A stretch of 64,000 nt of DNA, from positions 62,001 through 126,000 of the forward strand of contig JALQYQ010000030.1 in assembly GCA_023262855.1 (NCBI GenBank). The letters are read 5' to 3'. The notes under the pieces are model-generated. The model made no database searches. It had not been told where the DNA came from and saw nothing but the letters and a program-made list of their open reading frames with translations. The position numbers and the translations under genes are program-made. This DNA is from Crocinitomicaceae bacterium. Lineage in GTDB: Bacteria > Bacteroidota > Bacteroidia > Flavobacteriales_D > Crocinitomicaceae. Numbering within the stretch: the first letter of the stretch is position 1; each line of letters starts with the position of its first letter. Below are positions 53,031 to 62,286 of this stretch, in pieces.

Positions 53031-54302
53031 ATGATGGGAAGTAAATTAGTAGCTTTAATCGTTATAGTTTTAGGAGTAATTGCAATAGCACAACTAGTTC
53101 GTGTTTATGAACTTTCTTCTAAACTAAGAAATCGTGGTGAGCATGAAATAAGCAACAGAGATAACCGCTTAAATGCGAAGATGATGTTGACATTCATGAT
53201 TCTATTCTATTTAGGATTTATTTATTTAATCTATAAGTTTGGTTGGACAGGTCGTGGAGATGCTGCAACATTGCATGGTAGAGAATTGGATTGGTTATTA
53301 AATCTAAACTTCATCATCATTATTCTTGTATTCTTCCTAACTAATACGTTGTTGTTTGTTTTCGCATTCAAATATGTTCGTAAGCCAGGAGTAAAAGCAT
53401 TTTACTATCCACACAACAACAAATTGGAAATGTTATGGACGGTTGTTCCTGCAAGTGTTCTTGCTGTTATCATTATTTTGGGATTGAAGAATTGGAATGA
53501 AACGACTTCACATGCGAAGAAAGAATCTATTCGTGTTGAATTGTTCTCAAAACAGTTTGATTGGACAGCACGCTATTCAGGTGAAGACAATACTTTAGGT
53601 CGTTTTGACTATAAATTGACTACTGATGCAAATGAGTTGGCTTTAATGACAACTGAAACGATTGATAGTGCAATTTTCAATATGGAAAATGGTCCAACTG
53701 GAATCAAGTCATTGGAATCTAAGTTAAATAATCGCAAGGTTATTATGGTTCCAGAAGATCGTGAGAAAATGGAAAACGATTTGTCTAGAAAGCAACGATT
53801 GATTCGATTATTATACCAAATGAAAGCTCGTCACAATTCTAAAATTGATGCACAAGCTTGGGATGATATTATTCAAAAAGATACATTGTATTTATGTGTT
53901 AACAAAGAATATGAATTTAACTTCCGTTCTAAAGATGTTATTCACTCTGCATATTTCCCTCATTTCCGTGTACAAATGAATACTGTACCTGGAATGACAA
54001 CTCGTTTCAAATTTACACCTGATGTTACGACAAAAGAAATGCGTAAGAAAAAGAATGATGAGAAATTCAATTACGTATTGATGTGTAATAAGATTTGTGG
54101 TGGTGCACACTACAAAATGAAGATGATGGTTGTAGTTTTACCAGAAGCTGAGTATACTGCTTGGATGAACGGTAAAAAGAAACAAACATTTAGAGATGCT
54201 TATTTCGCAGCAGCTGCAGCTACAACTGCACCAGCTGAAGGAGCAGCTCCAACAGATAGTTTAGCAGTTAAAGTGGATACTTTAAGTGTTGCAGCGAAAT
54301 AA
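53031..54302 (+). CDS. coxB: Cytochrome c oxidase subunit II
   Basis: CuA-bearing subunit of a heme-copper oxidase. The 423 residues have three hydrophobic stretches near the N-terminus (residues 5-25, 50-70, 92-115) plus one at 135-152, more than the usual two, then a cupredoxin domain with the CuA ligands His305, Cys352, Cys356, His360 and Met363 (CNKICGGAHYKM). The usual Glu between the two Cys is Lys354 here; its side chain is not a ligand (the neighbouring backbone carbonyl is). An insertion at about 195-285 separates the first and later strands of the domain. The C-terminus is Ala/Pro-rich. Confidence 0.95.
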   Translation: MMGSKLVALIVIVLGVIAIAQLVRVYELSSKLRNRGEHEISNRDNRLNAKMMLTFMILFYLGFIYLIYKFGWTGRGDAATLHGRELDWLLNLNFIIIILVFFLTNTLLFVFAFKYVRKPGVKAFYYPHNNKLEMLWTVVPASVLAVIIILGLKNWNETTSHAKKESIRVELFSKQFDWTARYSGEDNTLGRFDYKLTTDANELALMTTETIDSAIFNMENGPTGIKSLESKLNNRKVIMVPEDREKMENDLSRKQRLIRLLYQMKARHNSKIDAQAWDDIIQKDTLYLCVNKEYEFNFRSKDVIHSAYFPHFRVQMNTVPGMTTRFKFTPDVTTKEMRKKKNDEKFNYVLMCNKICGGAHYKMKMMVVVLPEAEYTAWMNGKKKQTFRDAYFAAAAATTAPAEGAAPTDSLAVKVDTLSVAAK

Positions 54303-54332
54303 TCAATTTAATAATAATTAAACAGAAATAAA

Positions 54333-56156
54333 ATGGCGGCAGTAGCGCACGAAGCACACGGACATCACGACGCACATGGACATGATCATGATCATGGACA
54401 CCATGAAGAAAGTTTCGTTTCAAAGTATATCTTCAGCCAAGATCATAAAATGATTGGTAAGCAGTTCTTGATGACTGCTGTATTTATGGGATTAGTAGCA
54501 ATGTTATTGTCTATTTTATTCCGTATCCAATTAGCTTGGCCTGGTGAGAGTTCAGATTTTCTTTCATTCTTTTTAGGTGAAACTTGGGCTCCAGGAGGGA
54601 TTTTGAAAGAAGATATGTATTTAGGATTGGTAACAATTCATGGTACTATCATGGTATTCTTCTTGTTAACGGGTGGATTATCTGGAACATTCTCGAATTT
54701 ATTGATTCCATTACAATTAGGTGCACGTGATATGGCATCTGGTTTTTTGAACATGCTTTCTTATTGGTTCTTCTTCTTATCGTCTATCTTGATGTTAGCA
54801 TCGTTGTTCGTTGAGTCAGGACCAGCAATGGCAGGTTGGACAATTTATCCTCCGTTATCAGCATTGCCTCAAGCGGTAAGTGGTTCAGGATTAGGGATGA
54901 CTTTGTGGTTGTTTTCAATGGCTATATTCATTGCATCTTCATTAATTGGTTCATTGAACTACATTGTTACTGTATTGAACTTACGTACTAAAGGTATGAG
55001 CATGACTAGAATGCCATTAACAATTTGGGCGTTCTTTGTAACAGCAATTTTAGGTGTTTTGTCGTTCCCTGTATTGTTATCAGCAGCTTTGTTGTTGATC
55101 ATGGATAGATTAGCTGGAACTTCTTTCTACTTATCAGATATCATTGTTGGAGGTGAGATGTTGACAAACCATGGTGGTTCCCCAATTCTTTACCAACACT
55201 TGTTCTGGTTCTTGGGTCACCCTGAGGTTTACATTGTATTATTACCAGCTTTAGGTCTATCTTCTGAAATTATTTCTACGAATTCACGTAAACCAATTTT
55301 CGGTTACCGTGCAATGATTGGTTCTATCTTGGCAATTGGTTTCTTATCCTTTATTGTATGGGGTCACCACATGTTCGTTACAGGTATGAACCCATTCTTA
55401 GGTAGTGTCTTCGTATTTACTACTTTGCTGATTGCGATTCCTTCGGCGGTAAAAGTATTTAACTACTTGACAACGCTATGGAAAGGTTCATTGGTATTGA
55501 CACCAGCAATGTTGTTCGCAATTGGATTGGTTTCAACATTCATTACAGGTGGTGTTACAGGTATTATCCTTGCCGATTCAGCGCTTGATATTACAGTACA
55601 TGATACTTATTTCGTTGTGGCTCACTTCCACATTGTAATGGGTATGTCAGCAGTGTTTGGTATGTTTGGTGGAGTTTATCACTGGTTCCCTAAAATGTAT
55701 GGAAGAATGATGAATACACGCTTAGGTTATGCTCATTTCTGGATTACAATTGTTGGAGCTTACGGAGTTTTCTTCCCAATGCACTTCGTTGGATTAGCTG
55801 GAGCGCCACGTCGTTATTATGATTATTCTGTATACAATGAATTTGATTCAGGATCGTACGATATGATGATGGATTTGAATGTGATCATTACAATTTTTGC
55901 AATTATTGCAGCATTAGGTCAAATCTTGTTCTTGTTTAACTTCTTCTATAGTATTTACAGAGGACCGGTAGCACCTCAAAATCCATGGAATTCGAATACG
56001 CTTGAATGGACTACTCCAGTTGAGCACGTTCATGGAAACTGGCCAGGTGAATTGCCAACTGTACACAGATGGCCATACGACTACTCTAAACCAGGTTCAG
56101 ATGTGGATTTTATTCCTCAAACAGTTCCTTTAGCAGAAGGAGAAGAGGAGCATTAA
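54333..56156 (+). CDS. coxA: Cytochrome c oxidase subunit I
   Basis: Catalytic oxygen-reducing subunit with heme a and the heme a3-CuB site. The 607 residues include the heme-copper motifs: TIHGTIMVFFLLTGG, GHPEVYIVLLPALG with the His-Tyr cross-link pair, GHHMF, and HDTYFVVAHFHIVMG with the a3 and a ligands. Twelve membrane helices are expected and visible. The N-terminus is unusually His-rich (HEAHGHHDAHGHDHDHGHH, about residues 6-24), a possible metal-binding tail. It follows coxB by 30 bases and ends the operon with a strong terminator. Confidence 0.96.
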   Translation: MAAVAHEAHGHHDAHGHDHDHGHHEESFVSKYIFSQDHKMIGKQFLMTAVFMGLVAMLLSILFRIQLAWPGESSDFLSFFLGETWAPGGILKEDMYLGLVTIHGTIMVFFLLTGGLSGTFSNLLIPLQLGARDMASGFLNMLSYWFFFLSSILMLASLFVESGPAMAGWTIYPPLSALPQAVSGSGLGMTLWLFSMAIFIASSLIGSLNYIVTVLNLRTKGMSMTRMPLTIWAFFVTAILGVLSFPVLLSAALLLIMDRLAGTSFYLSDIIVGGEMLTNHGGSPILYQHLFWFLGHPEVYIVLLPALGLSSEIISTNSRKPIFGYRAMIGSILAIGFLSFIVWGHHMFVTGMNPFLGSVFVFTTLLIAIPSAVKVFNYLTTLWKGSLVLTPAMLFAIGLVSTFITGGVTGIILADSALDITVHDTYFVVAHFHIVMGMSAVFGMFGGVYHWFPKMYGRMMNTRLGYAHFWITIVGAYGVFFPMHFVGLAGAPRRYYDYSVYNEFDSGSYDMMMDLNVIITIFAIIAALGQILFLFNFFYSIYRGPVAPQNPWNSNTLEWTTPVEHVHGNWPGELPTVHRWPYDYSKPGSDVDFIPQTVPLAEGEEEH

Positions 56157-56173
56157 TAGATAAAATATTGTTG

Positions 56174-56210
56174 AAAGCCTTCTGTCAAATGACAGGAGGC
56201 TTTTGTATTT
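56174..56210 (+). terminator. Intrinsic terminator of the act-cox operon
   Basis: The arms AAAGCCTTCTGTCA (56174-56187) and TGACAGGAGGCTTT (56190-56203) pair with one G-T wobble around a two-base loop, followed by a T-rich run. It ends only six bases before the ruvB -7 element. Confidence 0.9.
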
Positions 56211-56215
56211 TTGTA

Positions 56216-56223
56216 TAAATTTG
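56216..56223 (+). promoter_or_regulatory. -7 promoter element TAAATTTG for ruvB
   Basis: Exact TAnnTTTG match with five bases between it and the ATG at 56229. The upstream act-cox hairpin occupies the place of a -33 box. Confidence 0.5.
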
Positions 56224-56228
56224 ATTCA

Positions 56229-57257
56229 ATGGTAGAAGACGATTCATTTGACTATAGACAAGAAGCTGAAAATAATGCTGAACAGGATTATGATAAAGTT
56301 TTACGTCCCAAAAGTCTAAGTGACTTTACAGGTCAACCTTCTGTAGTTGAGAATTTGGAGATCTTTGTTAAAGCAGCAACTTTACGCGGTGAACCTTTGG
56401 ATCATGTATTGCTTCATGGACCTCCAGGACTTGGTAAAACAACCTTAGCTAATATTATTGCAAATGAGCTTGGAGTTGGTTTTAAAGTTACTAGCGGTCC
56501 TGTTTTGGACAAACCAGGAGATTTAGCTGGACTGCTAACAAATCTAAATGTGGGAGATGTTCTTTTTATTGATGAGATTCATCGTTTAAGTCCTGTTGTA
56601 GAAGAATACTTATATTCTGCTATGGAAGATTATTGCATCGATATTCTAATTGATAGTGGTCCAAATGCACGTAGTGTCCAAATTACCTTAAATCCTTTTA
56701 CTTTAATTGGAGCAACAACTCGTTCAGGCTTATTAACTTCGCCATTAAGAGCAAGATTTGGCATTAACTCTCGTTTGGAATACTATGATGCGAAAACGTT
56801 AACTTCAATTGTAGAACGCTCTTCTGGTTTATTGAACATCGCTATTGACGAGGAAGCAGCCTATAAAATAGCTAGCCGTAGCCGCGGAACACCGAGAATT
56901 GCAAATGCTTTATTGCGAAGAGTGCGAGATTTTGCTCAAATTAAGGGAACTGGAGTAATTGATGATTCGATCACTGAATTCGCGTTAAAGGCGTTGAATG
57001 TTGATGAAAATGGCTTGGATGAAATGGATATTCGCATCCTAAAAGCAATTATTGATAAATTCAATGGAGGTCCAGTTGGATTAACAACGATAGCTACCGC
57101 AATTGGCGAAAACGCAGGAACGCTTGAGGAAGTATATGAACCTTTTTTAATCCAAGAAGGTTTTTTAATGCGCACATCTAGAGGTCGTAAAGCAACTGAA
57201 AAGGCATTTAGACATTTGGGCAAAGATCAAGGTTGGGTGCAAGGTGGATTATTTTAG
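56229..57257 (+). CDS. ruvB: Holliday junction branch migration helicase RuvB
   Basis: Hexameric AAA+ motor that drives branch migration with RuvA. The 342 residues have Walker [10 protein letters not shown] (64-72), Walker [11 protein letters not shown], sensor 1 IGATTRSG, arginine-finger region SPLRARFG and the winged-helix C-terminus ([25 protein letters not shown]). The ATG at 56229 is preferred to the TTG at 56211, which lies before the -7 element. queG follows after 11 bases. RuvA is encoded 41 kb away. Confidence 0.96.
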   Translation: MVEDDSFDYRQEAENNAEQDYDKVLRPKSLSDFTGQPSVVENLEIFVKAATLRGEPLDHVLLHGPPGLGKTTLANIIANELGVGFKVTSGPVLDKPGDLAGLLTNLNVGDVLFIDEIHRLSPVVEEYLYSAMEDYCIDILIDSGPNARSVQITLNPFTLIGATTRSGLLTSPLRARFGINSRLEYYDAKTLTSIVERSSGLLNIAIDEEAAYKIASRSRGTPRIANALLRRVRDFAQIKGTGVIDDSITEFALKALNVDENGLDEMDIRILKAIIDKFNGGPVGLTTIATAIGENAGTLEEVYEPFLIQEGFLMRTSRGRKATEKAFRHLGKDQGWVQGGLF

Positions 57258-57268
57258 AAATGTAATCT

Positions 57269-58195
57269 ATGCCAGCGCATAAAAACACCCTATTAATAAA
57301 AACCAAAGCACAAGAGTTAGGGTTTTCCTATTGTGGTATTTCTAAAGCTGAATTTTTAGAAGAAGAAGCTCATCATCTTGAAACATGGTTAAAGCGAAGT
57401 TATAATGGTAAGATGTCCTATATGGAAAACCATTTTGATAAGCGTTTAGATCCAAGATTACTGGTAGATGGTGCGAAAAGCGTGGTTTCTCTTCTATTAA
57501 ATTATCATACGAATCAGTTGCAAACTGATACAACAGCGCCTAAGATTTCAACTTACGCTAATGGGGAAGATTATCATGTTGTAATAAAAGATAAACTCAA
57601 AGAATTTCTTTCATATATCCAATCGACAATTGGTGAGGTAAATGGTCGTGTGTTTGTTGATTCGGCGCCAGTGATGGATAAGGCATGGGCAAAGAAATCT
57701 GGGTTAGGTTGGGTAGGAAAGAATAGCAACTTGATACATCCGAAACAAGGATCTTTCTTTTTTATTGCAGAATTGATTATTGATTTGGAACTAGAATCAG
57801 ATGGCCCAATCAAAGATTATTGTGGAACATGCACGCGTTGTATTGATGCTTGTCCAACTGATGCAATAGTAGAACCTTATGTTGTGAATGGATCCAAGTG
57901 CATTTCATATTTAACGATCGAATTAAAAGATGCGATTATCCCGAATGAGTTTAAGGGTAAAATGGACGGCTGGATGTTTGGTTGTGATGTTTGTCAGGAT
58001 GTTTGTCCCTGGAACCGTTTCGCAAAGCAACACCAAGAACCACGTTTTAATCCCAAAACAAACGTGCTCGAGATGTCAAAAAATGACTGGAAGGAATTGA
58101 CTTCAGAAGTGTTTAATGAACTCTTTAAACGATCAGCTGTGAAGAGGACAAAATTTGATGGTTTGAAACGAAACATCGAATTTTTAACAGATTAA
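57269..58195 (+). CDS. queG: Epoxyqueuosine reductase QueG
   Basis: Cobalamin-dependent [4Fe-4S] enzyme that converts epoxyqueuosine to queuosine at tRNA position 34, the last step of that modification. The 308 residues show [16 protein letters not shown] (about 140-155), the two iron-sulfur motifs [16 protein letters not shown] (about 186-201) and [14 protein letters not shown] (about 239-252), and LEHHHETWLK-like N-terminal helices. It directly follows ruvB with 11 bases between and is probably cotranscribed. Confidence 0.94.
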   Translation: MPAHKNTLLIKTKAQELGFSYCGISKAEFLEEEAHHLETWLKRSYNGKMSYMENHFDKRLDPRLLVDGAKSVVSLLLNYHTNQLQTDTTAPKISTYANGEDYHVVIKDKLKEFLSYIQSTIGEVNGRVFVDSAPVMDKAWAKKSGLGWVGKNSNLIHPKQGSFFFIAELIIDLELESDGPIKDYCGTCTRCIDACPTDAIVEPYVVNGSKCISYLTIELKDAIIPNEFKGKMDGWMFGCDVCQDVCPWNRFAKQHQEPRFNPKTNVLEMSKNDWKELTSEVFNELFKRSAVKRTKFDGLKRNIEFLTD

Positions 58196-58257
58196 AAACA
58201 AGTTGTTCAAGCAATGCAAATGAATAATTTGTAAATTGCTCTGTTAAAACTTACTAC

Positions 58258-59877
58258 ATGATTCCAGATCTCTCGATAGAAGAACCTGTCTCTTTGAGCA
58301 TGGCTCCGTACAGTGGCGCTTGGACAAAAGCAGAAGCGGCTCATTTGCTTCGAAGAACAATGTTTGGGGCTACCAATCAGCAACTATTAAATGCAGTGGC
58401 GGACGGCATGAATACGACCGTGTCGAATTTATTGCAAATACCCGTTATTTCAGATCCGATTACCTATGATTCCAATGATGCAACATCAGCAATAGGTACA
58501 ACATGGATTACAAGCGTTTATCCTTCGGATGTTACGAGTTCACAATTGACTGAAAATGCACGTATCAAATCGTTGGCAGCATGGATAATGAAACGAATTA
58601 ATACCGAAGGTGTGAGTATCGCTGAAAAAATGTGTTTGTTTTGGCAAAATCATTTTTCCGCAACGGTTGCTTCAGATGCTCGAGCAACGTATAATTATCA
58701 TATGTTGCTTCGTACACATGCTTTAGGAAATTTCAAACAACTGGTAAAAGATGTGACGATTGATCCATGCATGTTGTTGTTTTTAAATGGTGCCACAAAT
58801 ACGCTTTATAGTCCGAATGAGAATTATGCCAGAGAATTATTAGAACTTTTCACAATTGGAAAAGGTCCACAAATAGGTCCAGGTGATTATACAAATTATA
58901 CTGAAGAAGATGTTGCTGCGGGAGCTAAAATTCTGACAGGATATTTGGTCGATGGATTAAGAAGTACAACACTTCCATCACCAGTATCAACTTATACATC
59001 CTTCTTGCACGATACAAGTACAAAGCAATTATCAGCCCATTTTGGAAGTGTAACTGTTCCGAATGCGGGAGCGAATGAATATTCAAACTATATCGATATT
59101 ATTTTCCAACAACCTCAGGTAGCAACATATATCTGCACGAAATTGTACCGCTATTTTGTCAACTATGACCTTACAACGGCTGTTATGACAGATATTATTC
59201 CTGAAATGGCTGCAACAATGATTGCAAACAATTATGATATCTTACCGGTGTTAGATCAACTTTTGAAGAGTGAACATTTTTATGATGTTGCATTGAGAGG
59301 TTCTATAATTCGTGGACCGATTGAATTAATGTTCGGGATGTTCAACGCTACATCGTCGGCACCTAACTTTAGTTTGGCGGTTGATTCAGAGATGTACTTA
59401 ACGATGTATTGGTTAGCTGAAAATATGGGTCAAGCTTACGCTACACCTCCTTCTGTTGCTGGTTGGATTGAATATTATCAGGCTCCTGCTTTCTCGAAAT
59501 TATGGGTAAATTCTACACATATAAAAACACGATTTGATATTGCAAATTATATCACGGTTTATCCAGGAATTCCTGTCAGTGGACAAAACTTGAAGTTAAA
59601 CGCTTTGGCATTTGTCGATGGATTGTCATTGCCTTCTGATGCTGTTCAGGTAATTGACGATATGTGTGATGTGTTCTTTCCAAAGTCCATTAGTCTTGTC
59701 CAAAAGACGACGCTAAAATTCATTTTAACGAATGGGCAGCCAGATTTTGAATGGACATTGCAGTACAACGATTATCAAGCGAATCCAGGCAATACAACTT
59801 TTTCAAATCCGGTGAAACAACGCGTTGAATTGGTACTCGCTAGAATATTCCAAATGCCTGAATTTCAAACTATTTAA
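58258..59877 (+). CDS. DUF1800 family protein
   Basis: A 539-residue member of the DUF1800 family. HLLRRTMFGATNQQLL near 30-45 and MCLFWQNHFSATVASDAR (about 124-141) are the diagnostic stretches, with ENYARELLELFTIG (about 188-201) and VAGWIEYY near 400. I see no signal peptide; the N-terminus is MIPDLSIEEPVSLSMAPYSG. It always pairs with a DUF1501 protein in many bacteria, as here, with 18 bases between. The role of the pair is not established; association with exported, possibly surface-bound, complexes has been suggested. Confidence 0.88.
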   Translation: MIPDLSIEEPVSLSMAPYSGAWTKAEAAHLLRRTMFGATNQQLLNAVADGMNTTVSNLLQIPVISDPITYDSNDATSAIGTTWITSVYPSDVTSSQLTENARIKSLAAWIMKRINTEGVSIAEKMCLFWQNHFSATVASDARATYNYHMLLRTHALGNFKQLVKDVTIDPCMLLFLNGATNTLYSPNENYARELLELFTIGKGPQIGPGDYTNYTEEDVAAGAKILTGYLVDGLRSTTLPSPVSTYTSFLHDTSTKQLSAHFGSVTVPNAGANEYSNYIDIIFQQPQVATYICTKLYRYFVNYDLTTAVMTDIIPEMAATMIANNYDILPVLDQLLKSEHFYDVALRGSIIRGPIELMFGMFNATSSAPNFSLAVDSEMYLTMYWLAENMGQAYATPPSVAGWIEYYQAPAFSKLWVNSTHIKTRFDIANYITVYPGIPVSGQNLKLNALAFVDGLSLPSDAVQVIDDMCDVFFPKSISLVQKTTLKFILTNGQPDFEWTLQYNDYQANPGNTTFSNPVKQRVELVLARIFQMPEFQTI

Positions 59878-59895
59878 GGAGAAAAGCAAAAGATT

Positions 59896-61446
59896 ATGAA
59901 AAGAAGAAATTTTGTAAAGAACGTTTCATTGGCCTCAGTTGCTGCTCCTTTTGTTTTAAAAGACATTAATTTTCAGGCTATTGAAAAGAAATTATTCAAT
60001 TATTCCAAGAATGCCGCAGATCGTGTGTTTGTCATAATACGCTTGAATGGTGGTAATGATGGATTAAATACGGTAATTCCTAGAGATCAATACGATAATT
60101 TGATGATACAGCGTCCTAACGTCGTTGTTCCAGAAACATCAATTTTATCTTTAACACCAACACTGGGGCTACATCCAGTGATGACAGGAATGCAATCAAT
60201 GTTTAACGATGGTAAATTAAGCATTGTTCAAAATGTTGGTTATCCAGAACAAAATAGATCTCATTTTCGCTCTATGGATATTTGGTCGACTGGAATGTTA
60301 GATGTGAATGAAACCCGTGGTTGGTTAGGACGTCAGTTTGATAATGATTACCCAAATTATCCAGCAGATTATCCAAATGCTACTTATCCAGATCCTTTTG
60401 CGATTAGTATGGGTTATGAGGTTTCGGCAACGTGTCAAGGTTTAATGGCCAACTTTTCGCAAGCCTTAGAAGATCCATTTGCGGCAGTTAATTTATTAAG
60501 TTCAAGCGTAGTGAACGACGGAAGTTATTTTGGTTCACACATGGAATATTTGGCAACTTTAATTGATCAAACAAATGCGTATGGTGCTCAAATTAATACA
60601 GCGGCCAATGCAGGAAATACCTTATCAACATTGTATGATGACAATAATCCAATTGCAGTTCAATTGCGCTATGTTGCCCAAATGATATCTGGTGGATTGA
60701 AATCTAAAGTTTACATTCTGAATATTAATGGTTTCGATACGCATAATGCACAGGTTTCAAGTACCGATACAACAGCCGGTGCACATGCGGATTTATTAAA
60801 AACACTGTCAGATGCAGTTAGCGCATTTCAAGATGATTTACAATTGCTTGGACTGGAAAACCGAGTTGCAGGAATGACATTCTCTGAATTTGGACGTCAA
60901 ATCGCTTCGAATGCAAGTGATGGAACAGATCACGGAGATGCGGCACCTTTGTTCTTATTCGGAGCATGTATAAATTCTGGAGTAATTGGTCCAAATCCGA
61001 CAATTGGAAATACAATTATCGATCAAGAAGGTGTAACCATGCAAATTGATTTTAGGGACATCTACGCATCAATTTTAAAAGATTGGTTTGAGGTTCCAAT
61101 GGCGGATATTCAACCATTGTTTGAGCAAACTGTTACTTTTTATCAAGTTTTGGGAGCATGTAACCTGAGTGTTGAAGATCAAGAATTTGAGAAAACGCGT
61201 ATTTTGTTATTCCCGAACCCTGCAATTTCAGCAACGACAATTCGATTCGAAACACAAAATGAATGGGTTAAAATTGAAGTGTTTGATTTAGAAGGCAAAA
61301 AAGTACTAGATGTATTTGATGGCAATTTGAATCAAGATACGCATACCATTCCTTTTGAGATTCATGATTTAATGGTCGGAGAGTATTTGGTTAATGTTCT
61401 GAAAAGTTCAGGTAATCAGCAAATAAAATTAATGAAGGTAAAATAA
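59896..61446 (+). CDS. DUF1501 family protein with Tat-type signal and T9SS sorting domain
   Basis: A 516-residue exported protein. The N-terminus MKRRNFVKNVSLASVAAPFV carries a Tat-like RRNF motif. The central DUF1501 domain (about 40-420) has an alkaline-phosphatase-like fold; visible stretches are VIIRLNGGNDGLNTV, NVGYPEQNRSHFRSMDIW and FSEFGRQIASNASDGTDHGD (about 335-354), which look like the metal-site regions. The C-terminus (from about 434, LLFPNPAISATTIRF, and EIHDLMVGEYLVNVL, then LMKVK) is a T9SS sorting domain. Coupled to the DUF1800 gene just upstream. Confidence 0.9.
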   Translation: MKRRNFVKNVSLASVAAPFVLKDINFQAIEKKLFNYSKNAADRVFVIIRLNGGNDGLNTVIPRDQYDNLMIQRPNVVVPETSILSLTPTLGLHPVMTGMQSMFNDGKLSIVQNVGYPEQNRSHFRSMDIWSTGMLDVNETRGWLGRQFDNDYPNYPADYPNATYPDPFAISMGYEVSATCQGLMANFSQALEDPFAAVNLLSSSVVNDGSYFGSHMEYLATLIDQTNAYGAQINTAANAGNTLSTLYDDNNPIAVQLRYVAQMISGGLKSKVYILNINGFDTHNAQVSSTDTTAGAHADLLKTLSDAVSAFQDDLQLLGLENRVAGMTFSEFGRQIASNASDGTDHGDAAPLFLFGACINSGVIGPNPTIGNTIIDQEGVTMQIDFRDIYASILKDWFEVPMADIQPLFEQTVTFYQVLGACNLSVEDQEFEKTRILLFPNPAISATTIRFETQNEWVKIEVFDLEGKKVLDVFDGNLNQDTHTIPFEIHDLMVGEYLVNVLKSSGNQQIKLMKVK

Positions 61447-61480
61447 AAAAAGGAGCTGTTTTTTCAGCTCCTTTTTTAGT
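61446..61480. terminator. Bidirectional intrinsic terminator
   Basis: The arms AAAAAAGGAGCTG (61446-61458) and CAGCTCCTTTTTT (61465-61477) are exact inverted repeats around a six-base T-rich loop. It lies between the convergent DUF1501 and DUF4412-like genes. Confidence 0.88.
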
Positions 61481-61497
61481 AATACTATTCATTGGAA

Positions 61498-62172
61498 TTA
61501 CATCCCCATTCCCATTTGTTGTAATTCTTCCATGGTCATTTCAGCATACCCATCCGGAATATCCATGTTAAATAATTTTAATTCGGCTTTTGATAATTCC
61601 TCTTTAATTTCAGTTACGGTCATTCCCATAACAAAACCATTGTTGTTTATCTCATATTGCATCGGATAGCCAGGAACGTTTTCATTCAAATAACTTTGTC
61701 CTTTTTTAGAAACTTCGATTTCTTCTGTATACCAGAAAATGTTTTCGTTTCCATCTTCGTCCGTTAAAATCGCCTTTTTACAAGAATAACCTGCAATTTC
61801 TTTTGTTTCATCAACTAGTTCTACTTCATACGTTGGTTTTTCCACTTCCGTTTCACCTTGTAATTCTTCGGTTGAAGTAGAAATTGCTTTTTTACCAATC
61901 ATACCACTCATTAGCATTAGAATCTCGCCAGATTTTTCATCAGAAATGGTTGTTATATTCATCATAGATCCCATTTTCATTTCAGCTCTAGTCATTTTTT
62001 CCTTGAAGTAAATGTCAAGTGTAGATCCTTGCATCATTCCAACAACCATTTCCATGTCCGGATTTTCAGTTGAAACTTCTATTTTATATTTTACATGGCC
62101 TTCAGTAATTTGGGCATAATTCATCGTGAATGAACCAAGCAAAAGCGCGAACGAGAACAATATTTTTTTCAT
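61498..62172 (-). CDS. DUF4412-like exported protein
   Basis: A 224-residue exported protein with signal peptide MKKILFSFALLLGSFTMNYAQ. The body has the layout of DUF4412/GLPGLI-like proteins: an N-terminal strand EGHVKYKIEVS, a Met-rich middle (MEMVVGMMQGSTLDIYF, MKMGSMMNITTIS), and a segment YEVELVDETKEIAGYSCKKA with a single Cys, followed by IFWYTEEI. The Met content (about 20 residues) is high, most visibly in the terminal MGMGM; a metal-binding role is conceivable but not shown. It is preceded by no clear consensus -7 element. Confidence 0.65.
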   Translation of the reverse strand: MKKILFSFALLLGSFTMNYAQITEGHVKYKIEVSTENPDMEMVVGMMQGSTLDIYFKEKMTRAEMKMGSMMNITTISDEKSGEILMLMSGMIGKKAISTSTEELQGETEVEKPTYEVELVDETKEIAGYSCKKAILTDEDGNENIFWYTEEIEVSKKGQSYLNENVPGYPMQYEINNNGFVMGMTVTEIKEELSKAELKLFNMDIPDGYAEMTMEELQQMGMGM

Positions 62173-62286
62173 AGAGTTTGAATTTTAAAGTGCCAAATTA
62201 CAACTATTAAGCCATAAAACTTATAGCGTTACATGAACGTTACTACAATCTGTTTTGCGGCAATATTATCGGCTGAATGGACTTAA

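Noticed and set aside
62226-62243. CGTTAC direct repeat at 11-bp offset between rseP and the DUF4412-like gene
   Set aside because: The units are only six bases long, there is no consensus -7 element next to it, and such repeats are likely by chance.
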